Assembly (NCBI GenBank): GCA_030628575.1
Contig: DAOVQR010000034.1
Location: 1-6,953 of the forward strand
Source: a bacterium
Lineage (GTDB): Bacteria > Patescibacteriota > UBA1384 > JAMDBS01 > DAOVQR01
Direction of reading: 5' to 3'
Length of the DNA: 6,953 nt
The position numbers were made by a program, and so were the translations under genes. Under the pieces are notes generated by a model. It saw only the letters and a list, made by a program, of their open reading frames with translations, was not told the origin of the DNA and did not search any database. Positions 1 to 5,547 of this stretch are shown one piece after another. Numbering within the stretch: the first letter of the stretch is position 1; each line of letters starts with the position of its first letter.

Positions 1-549
1 AAAACCTATTAAGGAATTTAATAATGGGGATTTTTGATGTTTCAACACTATCGAATCTGAGTAAGTTAAATCAAAATTCTCGGCTGCTCCAGATACAATA
101 TCGGAATTCATTCGTATATCGATAAAGTTGATAGTAGAATTAATTAAATTTTTCACATTAACTTCATCTGGTGCGGATGCAGTAATATTAATTGTTGCTG
201 GATCTTTTTTCTTTGCTTTGATAACTTTTGTTAGTTTATTCAATTTCTCCGTTGGCAGATCCAAATTTGTAGTATTATAAATTTCAATTACATTTGATGG
301 ATCCTGTAGCCAAGTTATAATTGAATCAGTCAAAAGCGAACTTGCTTTAATGGCATAGTATCTATCATATTCATAATCCCCAACGACTCCTTTATCGGGT
401 TTTTTGGTAATAAAAACTGATACTGATCCATCATATGATTCCGGCATAGTTTTTGTTAATAAATAAACACCTAATGTAACGATAACTACTACAATAAATA
501 ATAACCAAAAACGTTGTCCAATAATTTTTACATAATCTTTAAGCTCCAT
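1..549 (-). CDS. Wzz-like polysaccharide chain-length determinant / tyrosine-kinase adaptor, N-terminal part (runs off window)
   Basis: The reading frame is open from an ATG at 549-547 to the window edge, giving 183 codons with no stop, so the C-terminal part lies outside. The start is well supported: AAGGAG (560-555) sits five bases upstream of the ATG. The protein begins MELKDYVKIIGQRFWLLFIVVV, a short cytoplasmic N-terminus followed by one membrane segment (about residues 14-33). A hydrophilic region with alternating charged and beta-prone stretches follows. This is the layout of the Wzz/FepE/Etk N-terminal domain, in which a periplasmic or outer domain controls polysaccharide chain length or couples to a BY-kinase. 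It lies downstream of the phosphosugar transferase and GT4 genes on the same strand, which fits a polysaccharide assembly role. The visible part is too short to tell a pure Wzz protein from a Wzz-kinase fusion. Family assignment is moderately sure. Confidence 0.75.
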   Translation of the reverse strand, partial: MELKDYVKIIGQRFWLLFIVVVIVTLGVYLLTKTMPESYDGSVSVFITKKPDKGVVGDYEYDRYYAIKASSLLTDSIITWLQDPSNVIEIYNTTNLDLPTEKLNKLTKVIKAKKKDPATINITASAPDEVNVKNLINSTINFIDIRMNSDIVSGAAENFDLTYSDSIVLKHQKSPLLNSLIGF

Positions 550-555
550 AATGAC

Positions 556-790
556 TCCTTACGTCGTAAATCACAAATTTCAAAATAAATAATGTAAAGC
601 TAAAAACGAAAAATGTAAAACAACAGTGTAAAGTATAAAACAATTTTAAATTACCAATTTTAAATTTAAAATCAAATTCAAATGTCTAAATTTCTAAATT
701 TTAAAATTAAGAATTAAAAATTTATAATTTATTAAAGTTGTTGTTTTGCGTTTTGCACTTTACGTTTTACGATTCTGAAATTTGTAATTT
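556..790. repeat. AT-rich spacer forming a large imperfect inverted repeat
   Basis: This 242-base spacer between the GT4 gene and the Wzz-like gene has no ORF I can support. Its two ends are inverted copies of each other: 568-586 (AAATCACAAATTTCAAAAT) matches the reverse complement of 772-790 at 17 of 19 positions. Further in, the A-rich words around 594-640 (GTAAAG, AAAACAACA) recur in reverse complement at about 708-770. The centre (about 660-725) is built of AATTTTAAA-type words that pair in many ways. A related word (AAAATTAAAAATTAAAAATTT) also occurs in the short spacer 1887-1941. It could be a degenerate repeat, a transcript-stabilising hairpin, or just drift in an AT-rich spacer. Confidence 0.55.
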
Positions 791-791
791 G

Positions 792-1886
792 TTATTTGCT
801 ATTTATCTTTTGATTTATATATTTTTTAATATTATTCTTAAAAACTGATTTATCAAATTTTAAGGCATATTGACGAATTTCTTTTGCATTAAACTTTTTA
901 GCATCAAAATGTTTGATTGCTTTAATTAATGATTGAGATGTTTGTTTATCAAAGAAGATTCCGGTCTTGCCGGCAATTACAGTTTCTGTGGCGCCACCAA
1001 CTCCATAGGCAATTACTGGTCTGCCGGAAGCCATTGCCTCCAGTGGAGTTATACCAAAATCTTCTAAAGCTGCAAAAACAAATGCCTTGCATCCAGAATA
1101 ATATTTCTTCAGATCTCGATCAGATACTTTATCTAAAAATTCAATTTTGTCACTTTGCGTCATTTTTTTTAATTTTTCTAAACCATATCCACTGCCAATT
1201 ATTTTTAATGGTAAATTCAATTTATTAAATGCTTTTATAATAATATCATTTCTTTTATAGGGGACTATACGCCCTACAATTAAATAATAATCTTTAGCTT
1301 TTTGGGAAATCTCAAATTTATCTGCATTTACAAAAGGATAAATAACAAATGAATCACGATGATAATATGCACTGATTCTTTTTTGCGTTGTTTGGGAATT
1401 GGCTATGAAATAATCTGGACGCTGTGCTGCCTTGTAATCCCATTTTTTTAAAAATTTAATAATAATCGGCATAAAAGGTTTTACAAAAAATGGTATATTA
1501 ACAGTTTTTAAGTAAAATGCGGTCTCCTGCCAAAGATATCTAGTGGGGGTGTGACAATAACAAATATGAATTTGGTTTTTATCTGTTTTAACACCTTTGG
1601 CATAAGCAGATGAGTCAGAAATTACCAAATCATAGTTAGATAAATCAAAACTTTCAATCGCCTTAGGCATAAAAGGTAAATACCATTTATATTTTGCTAT
1701 ACCAAATGGTAACTTTTGAATAAATGATGTTTTGATATTATATTTGTCAAAATATTTGCCCATCTTTTTCTTATCATAAACAAGCGTAAAAAGATCTGCA
1801 TCAGGATAAATCTCCAACAATGCTTCTAAAACTCTTTCCGCACCGCCATATTGAGTAAGAAATTCGTGAATAATGGCTATCCGCAT
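792..1886 (-). CDS. GT4-family (GT-B fold) glycosyltransferase
   Basis: A complete 364-residue protein of usual GT4 length. It should transfer a sugar from a nucleotide-sugar donor to a growing lipid-linked glycan at the cytoplasmic membrane face. Seen in the sequence: the N-terminal Rossmann strand MRIAIIHEFL followed by GGAE (14-17), an acceptor-side motif CHTPTRYLW (111-119), the hinge and donor-domain strand YLIVGRIVPYKR (201-212), and the family EX7E motif in LEDFGITPLE with E275 and E283. The donor-site segment MASGRPVIAYGVGG (285-298) follows. The HTPTRY variant is common in capsule and O-antigen mannosyl- or rhamnosyl-transferases, but donor and acceptor cannot be read from sequence. 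The ATG at 1886-1884 has only a weak AGGA (1898-1895) upstream; no better start exists, since residue 1 begins the first beta strand. It lies 55 bases downstream of the phosphosugar transferase gene and is probably co-transcribed with it. Confidence 0.9.
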   Translation of the reverse strand: MRIAIIHEFLTQYGGAERVLEALLEIYPDADLFTLVYDKKKMGKYFDKYNIKTSFIQKLPFGIAKYKWYLPFMPKAIESFDLSNYDLVISDSSAYAKGVKTDKNQIHICYCHTPTRYLWQETAFYLKTVNIPFFVKPFMPIIIKFLKKWDYKAAQRPDYFIANSQTTQKRISAYYHRDSFVIYPFVNADKFEISQKAKDYYLIVGRIVPYKRNDIIIKAFNKLNLPLKIIGSGYGLEKLKKMTQSDKIEFLDKVSDRDLKKYYSGCKAFVFAALEDFGITPLEAMASGRPVIAYGVGGATETVIAGKTGIFFDKQTSQSLIKAIKHFDAKKFNAKEIRQYALKFDKSVFKNNIKKYINQKINSK

Positions 1887-1941
1887 ATCTGTAATCCTAA
1901 TTCAATTATTAAAAATTTAAAATTAAAAATTAAAAATTTCA

Positions 1942-3342
1942 CTAATAAGCTCCTTTTCTCAAAATTATAATCACAACAGTGCGAAGAATAATTTTAATGT
2001 CCAATAAAAATGACCAATTTTCAATATAATACACATCTAGTTTTACCCATTCTTCAAATGAAACATCCGATCTACCAGAGACCTGCCAGAGACCAGTAAT
2101 TCCTGGTTTAATTCCTAATCTTTTCCTTTGCTGGGTAGTATATTCTTTAACTTCAATGGGCATTGGCGGTCTAGGACCAACCACGCTCATATCACCAATA
2201 AATACATTAATAAATTGCGGTAATTCATCAATGGATATTTTTCTTAAAAATTTGCCGAATTTTGTAACACGTGGGTCATGCTGAAGCTTAAACATATTAC
2301 CATATTTTTTAATATATTCTGCATGTTTTTGGTGAGCTCCTTCATACATAGTTCTAAATTTATAAATTAAAAAATTTCCATTACTACCGACTCTTTCCTG
2401 ACGAAAAAATATCGGGCCTTTCGAATCCAACTTAATTAGTATCGTAACAATTAAAAACACTGGCGATAATATAATTAAGACAAAGAAAGAAAAAATGATA
2501 TCAAAAATACGTTTACCGATTTTACCCCATCCCTGCAATGGTGTTCTTTGAAATTCAATAATGGGAATTCCAGCTAATGCAGTGGTATAGACATTTGAAG
2601 TTTTTACCTCAAATAAATTTGGGACTTGTTTAAAGATAATCTGATGTTCATTACAAAATTGAATAATCCTTAAAACCCTGTTTTCTGATAAATTAGCATC
2701 TGTCAAAATTAAATCATCTATAGGATATTTTTGAATAATATTTTCTAATTCTGATACCGGACCCAATATCTTCATATTTTCTTGAGTCCTGTATCCTTTA
2801 TCTTGTGGAGAAGTTATAATTCCTACCAGTTTATAGCCCATATTTTTTTTATTATTTTGAACCGCTTTTAAAAAATTATAACTAATGTTGTTTTTTCCAA
2901 TTAAAATCAAACGATGGATACCAATATTATAACGATATAAATAATGTTGAACAAATCTTACCAACCGACGTCCAACAGTCACTAATATAATTCCAAACAA
3001 CCAGCTATAAATGATAACTAGACGGGAAAAGAAAAAGGTACGGGATAAAAATATCCAAGCTACTACCAACATTATTCCTGCAGAAATACTAATAATAATA
3101 CTAGTAAATTCATCAATTCCATACCTAACTTTTCTAAAATTATACAAACCTTCAATGGCAAAAATTAGAATCCATAATGGCACAATATAAAGCATATATT
3201 TTAGATATTGAACAAATGGCCAGAGAGAAACTGTTTCACCTTGATATTTCCGCAAATTATATGCCAATACAAAAGCCAGGATAATCATTATCATATCAAT
3301 CGGTAATAGCAAAAAATTGAAAATCAGTTCAGATCTTTTCAT
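1942..3342 (-). CDS. Polyprenyl-phosphate sugar-1-phosphate transferase (WbaP/WcaJ/EpsL-like initiating enzyme)
   Basis: A 466-residue initiating transferase. It moves a hexose-1-phosphate from a nucleotide sugar to undecaprenyl phosphate, the first step in building a surface polysaccharide. Membrane segments lie at about residues 6-28, 48-65, 82-100 and 106-124. A Rossmann-like CoA-binding_3 domain (about 140-250) follows. The C-terminal bacterial sugar transferase domain starts at the re-entrant helix after KRIFD (277-281). Visible catalytic-domain motifs are GPIFFRQERVG (309-319), KFRTM (328-332), IDELPQ (371-376) with the Asp-Glu pair D372-E373 that matches the catalytic dyad of PglC-type enzymes, MSVVGPRP (385-392) and GITGLWQVSGR (414-424). 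Length is normal for WbaP/WcaJ. The frame stays open to an ATG at 3381, but I chose 3342-3340: AGGAG (3352-3348) lies five bases upstream and the hydrophobic region then begins correctly. The sugar (glucose, galactose or other) cannot be decided. Confidence 0.93.
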   Translation of the reverse strand: MKRSELIFNFLLLPIDMIMIILAFVLAYNLRKYQGETVSLWPFVQYLKYMLYIVPLWILIFAIEGLYNFRKVRYGIDEFTSIIISISAGIMLVVAWIFLSRTFFFSRLVIIYSWLFGIILVTVGRRLVRFVQHYLYRYNIGIHRLILIGKNNISYNFLKAVQNNKKNMGYKLVGIITSPQDKGYRTQENMKILGPVSELENIIQKYPIDDLILTDANLSENRVLRIIQFCNEHQIIFKQVPNLFEVKTSNVYTTALAGIPIIEFQRTPLQGWGKIGKRIFDIIFSFFVLIILSPVFLIVTILIKLDSKGPIFFRQERVGSNGNFLIYKFRTMYEGAHQKHAEYIKKYGNMFKLQHDPRVTKFGKFLRKISIDELPQFINVFIGDMSVVGPRPPMPIEVKEYTTQQRKRLGIKPGITGLWQVSGRSDVSFEEWVKLDVYYIENWSFLLDIKIILRTVVIIILRKGAY

Positions 3343-3347
3343 ATCGA

Positions 3348-3352
3348 CTCCT
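3348..3352 (-). promoter_or_regulatory. Shine-Dalgarno site deciding the start of the phosphosugar transferase
   Basis: AGGAG on the minus strand, five bases from the ATG at 3342-3340. The longer in-frame ATG at 3381-3379 has no purine-rich site before it, and the 13 extra residues (MHLFADWHHIGVD) do not look like part of the family. Confidence 0.8.
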
Positions 3353-3367
3353 ATATGATGCCAATCC

Positions 3368-3446
3368 GCAAATAAATGCAAATGACACTAATAAGACTTT
3401 TGATTGTATTATTTGGATACTATTCGCGACATTTGCATATATTTGC
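3368..3446. repeat. 19-bp near-perfect inverted repeat upstream of the phosphosugar transferase
   Basis: The left arm GCAAATAAATGCAAATGAC (3368-3386) matches the reverse complement of 3428-3446 at 17 of 19 positions, around a 41-base loop. The arms carry the words GCAAAT and ATGCAAAT. The repeat lies just upstream of the transferase gene, overlapping its probable leader or promoter. It could be an operator pair, the remnant of a small transposable element, or a repeat family. I see no clear sigma-70 promoter inside it. Confidence 0.6.
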
Positions 3447-3480
3447 CCGCCTTGGCTTGACTACCAAGTCGAGACAGGTA
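3446..3480. repeat. GC-richer hairpin, REP-like
   Basis: A patch visibly richer in G and C than the spacer around it, holding CTTGG (3451-3455) and CCAAG (3464-3468) that pair around an eight-base loop. Weaker outer pairing is possible between the CCCGCC-like left side and the AGACAGG right side. The abrupt base-composition change suggests an inserted repeat unit. It may be extragenic repetitive DNA; copies elsewhere in the genome cannot be checked here. Confidence 0.45.
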
Positions 3481-3487
3481 AATTAGC

Positions 3488-3512
3488 ATCATATTATTGG
3501 TATCATATTATT
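3488..3512. repeat. Two-copy direct repeat next to the palindromic element
   Basis: The 11-base word ATCATATTATT occurs at 3488-3498 and again at 3502-3512, a 14-base period. It ends eight bases before the terminal repeat of the palindromic element. Two copies in AT-rich DNA may be chance or slippage. Confidence 0.4.
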
Positions 3513-3520
3513 TATTTTAT

Positions 3521-3683
3521 TAGACTTGTTGTGAAATAATTTTTCGTAACGAAATTAGAGAATTTTAGGCGAAAATAATGAAGAGCGAGGAAAGCGTAAC
3601 AGAGTTACGATGACGAACTCTGAATTATTTTTTAGCCAAAATTATCTGATTGCAGTAGAAAAGGTTATTTCACAACAAGTCTA
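3521..3683. mobile_element. 163-bp palindromic MITE-like element
   Basis: The ends are perfect 19-bp inverted repeats: TAGACTTGTTGTGAAATAA at 3521-3539 and its reverse complement at 3665-3683. The inside is symmetrical about the same centre (3602): AATTTTAGGCGAAAATAAT on the left pairs imperfectly with the TTATTTTTTAGCCAAAATT side on the right, and CGTAAC-AGA-GTTACG (3595-3609) forms the tip. The whole unit could fold into one long stem. There is no ORF, so it cannot encode a transposase. If the ends are read as AGACTT...AAGTCT, the flanks are ATT on both sides, a possible 3-bp target duplication; if read as GACTT...AAGTC, the flanks are TA on both sides. Both are styles made by IS5-like or IS630/Tc1-like transposases. 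A cruciform-forming regulatory repeat is the alternative. Confidence 0.65.
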
Positions 3684-3710
3684 TTATACCTAAAAATTGC
3701 TGAATTATCA

Positions 3711-3753
3711 AACACAAGAAAACTCACCCCGCTGGGATAAGTTTTCTTGTGTT
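3711..3753 (-). terminator. Long terminator-like hairpin after the small-protein gene
   Basis: AACACAAGAAAACT at 3711-3724 and its exact reverse complement at 3740-3753 form a 14-bp perfect stem. In minus-strand RNA the remaining loop also pairs (UAUCCC with GGGGUG, two of the six pairs being G-U), giving a 20-bp stem capped by AGC. On the plus strand those inner pairs become mismatches, so the structure is built for minus-strand RNA, the strand of the 68-residue gene that ends 20 bases earlier. A strong U-run is not adjacent: the RNA continues UGAUAAUUCAGCAAUUUUU. It may therefore terminate poorly and act partly as a 3'-end stabiliser. Confidence 0.7.
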
Positions 3754-3773
3754 CGTATCTAATGATTAAAATC

Positions 3774-3980
3774 TTATTTTTTCTTTTTAAGCATTGGGAG
3801 ACCGGTTCTTGAGTTTTCAATCACTGTATATCCATCTGGTAGATCATCCAACGTACCTTCTTTTTCAGTTTTACCAAAGTAGTAAATAGTTTGTTTTCTG
3901 CCACCTCTTAAAGTTACATCTTTACTGTGCAAATAGTATGTGTCCCCACTTTTTTTTGATTTTACTGAGTATGCCGCCAT
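3774..3980 (-). CDS. Conserved-looking small basic protein, function unknown (68 residues)
   Basis: I do not know a function for this protein. It begins MAAYSVKSKKSGDTYYLHSK, has a central LRGGRKQTIYYFGK segment (about residues 24-37) and ends in RTGLPMLKKKK. It is rich in Lys/Arg, soluble, has no signal peptide or membrane segment, and is predicted to be mostly beta with a basic tail; nucleic-acid or ribosome binding is a guess. From memory, proteins with the YYLHSK...LRGGRKQ...IYYF pattern occur as hypothetical proteins in CPR and other bacteria, unverified here. The frame is open to an ATG at 4022, but the start is 3980-3978: GGAGGTGAT (3993-3985), nine bases complementary to the 16S rRNA 3' end, lies just upstream, inside codons the longer version would translate. 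It has its own near-consensus promoter and terminator-like hairpin, so it is probably strongly expressed as a single-gene transcript. Confidence 0.85.
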   Translation of the reverse strand: MAAYSVKSKKSGDTYYLHSKDVTLRGGRKQTIYYFGKTEKEGTLDDLPDGYTVIENSRTGLPMLKKKK

Positions 3981-4122
3981 ATTTATCACCTCCCTCCTGC
4001 CCCGCATACGACGCACTGTCATAATACTATGGAATAGATTTGACAGTAAGGAGTTGTGCAGGGTTCCTGTCTAACTTTAGACAAACTCCAAATTAGAACT
4101 CGACCTATTAAATTATCTTCTA
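3981..4122 (-). promoter_or_regulatory. Structured 5' leader of the small-protein gene, possible cis-regulatory RNA
   Basis: From the predicted transcription start near 4122 to the ATG is about 140 bases. In minus-strand RNA, GGAGUU (4089-4084) pairs with AACUCC (4055-4050), enclosing hairpin GUCUAA-AG-UUAGAC (4082-4069) and a small AGG/CCU hairpin. A second hairpin pairs ACUGUCA (4047-4041) with UGACAGU (4021-4015), with further inner pairing. GACAG at 4071-4067 could instead pair with CUGUC at 4046-4042, so the two folds compete. The ribosome site AGGAGGGAGG could be masked by CUCCU or CCUGC in the upstream part. No known riboswitch class is recognised. Confidence 0.45.
3985..3993 (-). promoter_or_regulatory. 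Extended Shine-Dalgarno site of the small-protein gene
   Basis: GGAGGTGAT on the minus strand is complementary to nine bases of the usual 16S rRNA 3' end, with AAAT before the ATG at 3980-3978. It is far stronger than the sites of the other genes here and fixes the start. Confidence 0.85.
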
Positions 4123-4128
4123 TAATTC

Positions 4129-4156
4129 ATATTAACAGAGGGCTAACCCTTGTCAA
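4129..4156 (-). promoter_or_regulatory. Sigma-70-type promoter for the small-protein gene
   Basis: On the minus strand, a perfect -35 TTGACA (4156-4151) is followed after 16 bases by TAATAT (4134-4129), which carries an extended -10 TG (TGTTAATAT). Transcription should start near 4122. The spacer contains the partial dyad AGGG-CTAA-CCCT (plus-strand reading), and the promoter is framed by an 8-bp inverted repeat, GACCTATT (4102-4109) and AATAGGTC (4155-4162). Either could be an operator, or chance. Confidence 0.75.
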
Positions 4157-4171
4157 TAGGTCAGTACCTCT

Positions 4172-4214
4172 ATAAATAAAAATAAACCTGTTAAACTGAT
4201 TGAAATAAGTTTAT
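4172..4214 (-). terminator. Weak terminator-like structure after the GT39 gene
   Basis: On the minus strand ATAAAC (4214-4209, overlapping the stop codon) can pair with GTTTAT (4187-4182), followed by the U-rich TTTTATTTAT. The stem is short and the loop long (21 bases), so this is only a tentative terminator between the GT39 gene and the downstream promoter. Confidence 0.25.
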
Positions 4215-5434
4215 ATCCAGCTTTTAAGCCACATTCTCTGGTGGTATTTTTCAGATGTTGTTGGAATTCCCGCAACTATTGGATAAAAATATGTAAACCA
4301 AGCAATAGCTAGCAATATTAGAAATATTGCTAGAATTTTAAATTTTAAACCATATTGATATATTTTATATATAAACCAAGAAACTAAGATTATTAAAAAT
4401 GGCACTGCTGGTAAGAATAAATAAATAAAACTAATTCTTTTAATAAACACCCAAGGAATTAGAAACATAAATATTGAGGTGATTAAAAAAATTAAAATAT
4501 TTCTATTTTGATCATTTTTGAATACTCTAATTATTGCATAAATTATTGCCACAATACCTGTCCAAAAAATAGCCAGATTGCCGATTTGCAGTATTCCTAT
4601 TAGATTGCCATCACCTGTGTCCTTATATTCCACACAAAGCGGTCTAATCATCAAAAGCCATGTATACCATTTGGAAGCATAAGGATGGGTTTGGGTTAAA
4701 TTTTTATGAAAATCAAATGCCTGTTTGTGCCATTCAATGAGATTAAATTGGCTAATATCAGTCAAATAAAATATGCCAAGATATACTGCCAAAACTAAAA
4801 TAAATAAAATTATGAGATTATACCATTTGATAATAAATTGCTGATAAAATTGGCTGCGCAGATTTTTATCAATCAATAGATACAAAAGTATGGCGGGAAA
4901 TATATAAACTGCGGTCCATTTAACTAAAAGGGCAAAACTAAAACTAATTACTGATAAAAATAACAGCCAGTTTTTGCTTTTATCGCACCAGAGAAAAAAT
5001 AAATAAACCGTAAGTAATACAAAAAAAGCTAGAAAAATGTTAATAAGAGACAAGCGCGATTCTACTAAAAGCATCAATGAGCAAACGGCTAAAATTAGAC
5101 CAATGAGGGCTAAATATTTATTTTTAAAAATTTTATAAGACAAAAGAAAAATCAATACTATAATCAAAATGCCAAAAACTGCTTCTGATACTCGCCATCC
5201 TAAAGGATTATCACCGAAAGTTTTTATTCCGCCAGCGATAAAAAGTTTTCCCAAGGGTGGATGAACATCAAAATACTCACCCCTCGTTAAATGTTTTTGG
5301 GCAAACTCTGTATAATATATTTCATCAAAAACTTTCCAATCAGGATGTTTGATACCATAAAAACGAGTGGCAATCGCCGCTAAAAATAAAATACCAATAA
5401 TATATGGATAATATTTATCAATAAATTTACGCAT
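4211..5434 (-). CDS. GT39 / PMT-like membrane glycosyltransferase (polyprenyl-phosphate-sugar dependent)
   Basis: A 407-residue polytopic protein with about ten hydrophobic helices. Family members take a sugar, typically mannose, from a polyprenyl-phosphate donor on the outer face of the membrane and pass it to protein Ser/Thr or to a lipid or glycan. Seen: a first helix at 8-26, then the large outer loop with the catalytic-type pair D37-E38 (VFDEIYY) and DVHPPLGK (56-63), the PMT loop-1 signature; VESRLSLI (124-131), like the ESR segment; HPYASKWYTWLLMIRP (250-265); GNLAIFW (285-291); and the C-terminal FYPIVAGIP...MWLKSW. The protein looks complete, though shorter than eukaryotic PMTs, with no MIR domain. 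No Shine-Dalgarno precedes the ATG at 5434-5432, but MRKFIDKYYPYIIG is a sensible N-terminus. The acceptor is unknown: protein O-glycosylation or lipid-sugar modification are both possible. Confidence 0.85.
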   Translation of the reverse strand: MRKFIDKYYPYIIGILFLAAIATRFYGIKHPDWKVFDEIYYTEFAQKHLTRGEYFDVHPPLGKLFIAGGIKTFGDNPLGWRVSEAVFGILIIVLIFLLSYKIFKNKYLALIGLILAVCSLMLLVESRLSLINIFLAFFVLLTVYLFFLWCDKSKNWLLFLSVISFSFALLVKWTAVYIFPAILLYLLIDKNLRSQFYQQFIIKWYNLIILFILVLAVYLGIFYLTDISQFNLIEWHKQAFDFHKNLTQTHPYASKWYTWLLMIRPLCVEYKDTGDGNLIGILQIGNLAIFWTGIVAIIYAIIRVFKNDQNRNILIFLITSIFMFLIPWVFIKRISFIYLFLPAVPFLIILVSWFIYKIYQYGLKFKILAIFLILLAIAWFTYFYPIVAGIPTTSEKYHQRMWLKSWI

Positions 5435-5547
5435 AATAAATTAAAGTTTGTAGTTTGTAATTTTTAGTTTATATTAAGTTTTTATTTTTTATTGTTTAAA
5501 GTGGAAATAATTTTTGAAAATATAATTATAAATTCCTAAATTATAAA
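5435..5547. other. AT-rich spacer between the RNase and GT39 genes
   Basis: This 113-base spacer is almost entirely A and T, with imperfect repeats such as AGTTTGTAGTTTGTAATTTT near its low-coordinate end. I find no ORF, no clear promoter above the AT background, and no convincing terminator. Confidence 0.5.

Noticed and set aside
929..1228. Plus-strand open frame of 99 codons
   Set aside because: It lies entirely inside the well-supported GT4 gene on the opposite strand, and its product is low-complexity and resembles nothing.
3343..3381. Longer start for the phosphosugar transferase (ATG at 3381)
   Set aside because: No Shine-Dalgarno before it; the ATG at 3342 has AGGAG at ideal spacing and begins the typical hydrophobic N-terminus.
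3387..3427. Possible sigma-70 promoter for the phosphosugar transferase (TACAAT at 3408-3403, minus strand)
   Set aside because: No acceptable -35 at the right distance; AT-rich spacers give such -10 words by chance.
3446..3480. tRNA fragment
   Set aside because: The short stem-loop has no cloverleaf, T-loop motif or acceptor stem around it.
3340..3770. CRISPR array
   Set aside because: The repeats here are inverted pairs or a single two-copy direct repeat, without regular spacing or unique spacers.
3981..4022. Longer start for the small protein (ATG at 4022)
   Set aside because: The extension would translate through the nine-base Shine-Dalgarno, and no ribosome site precedes it.
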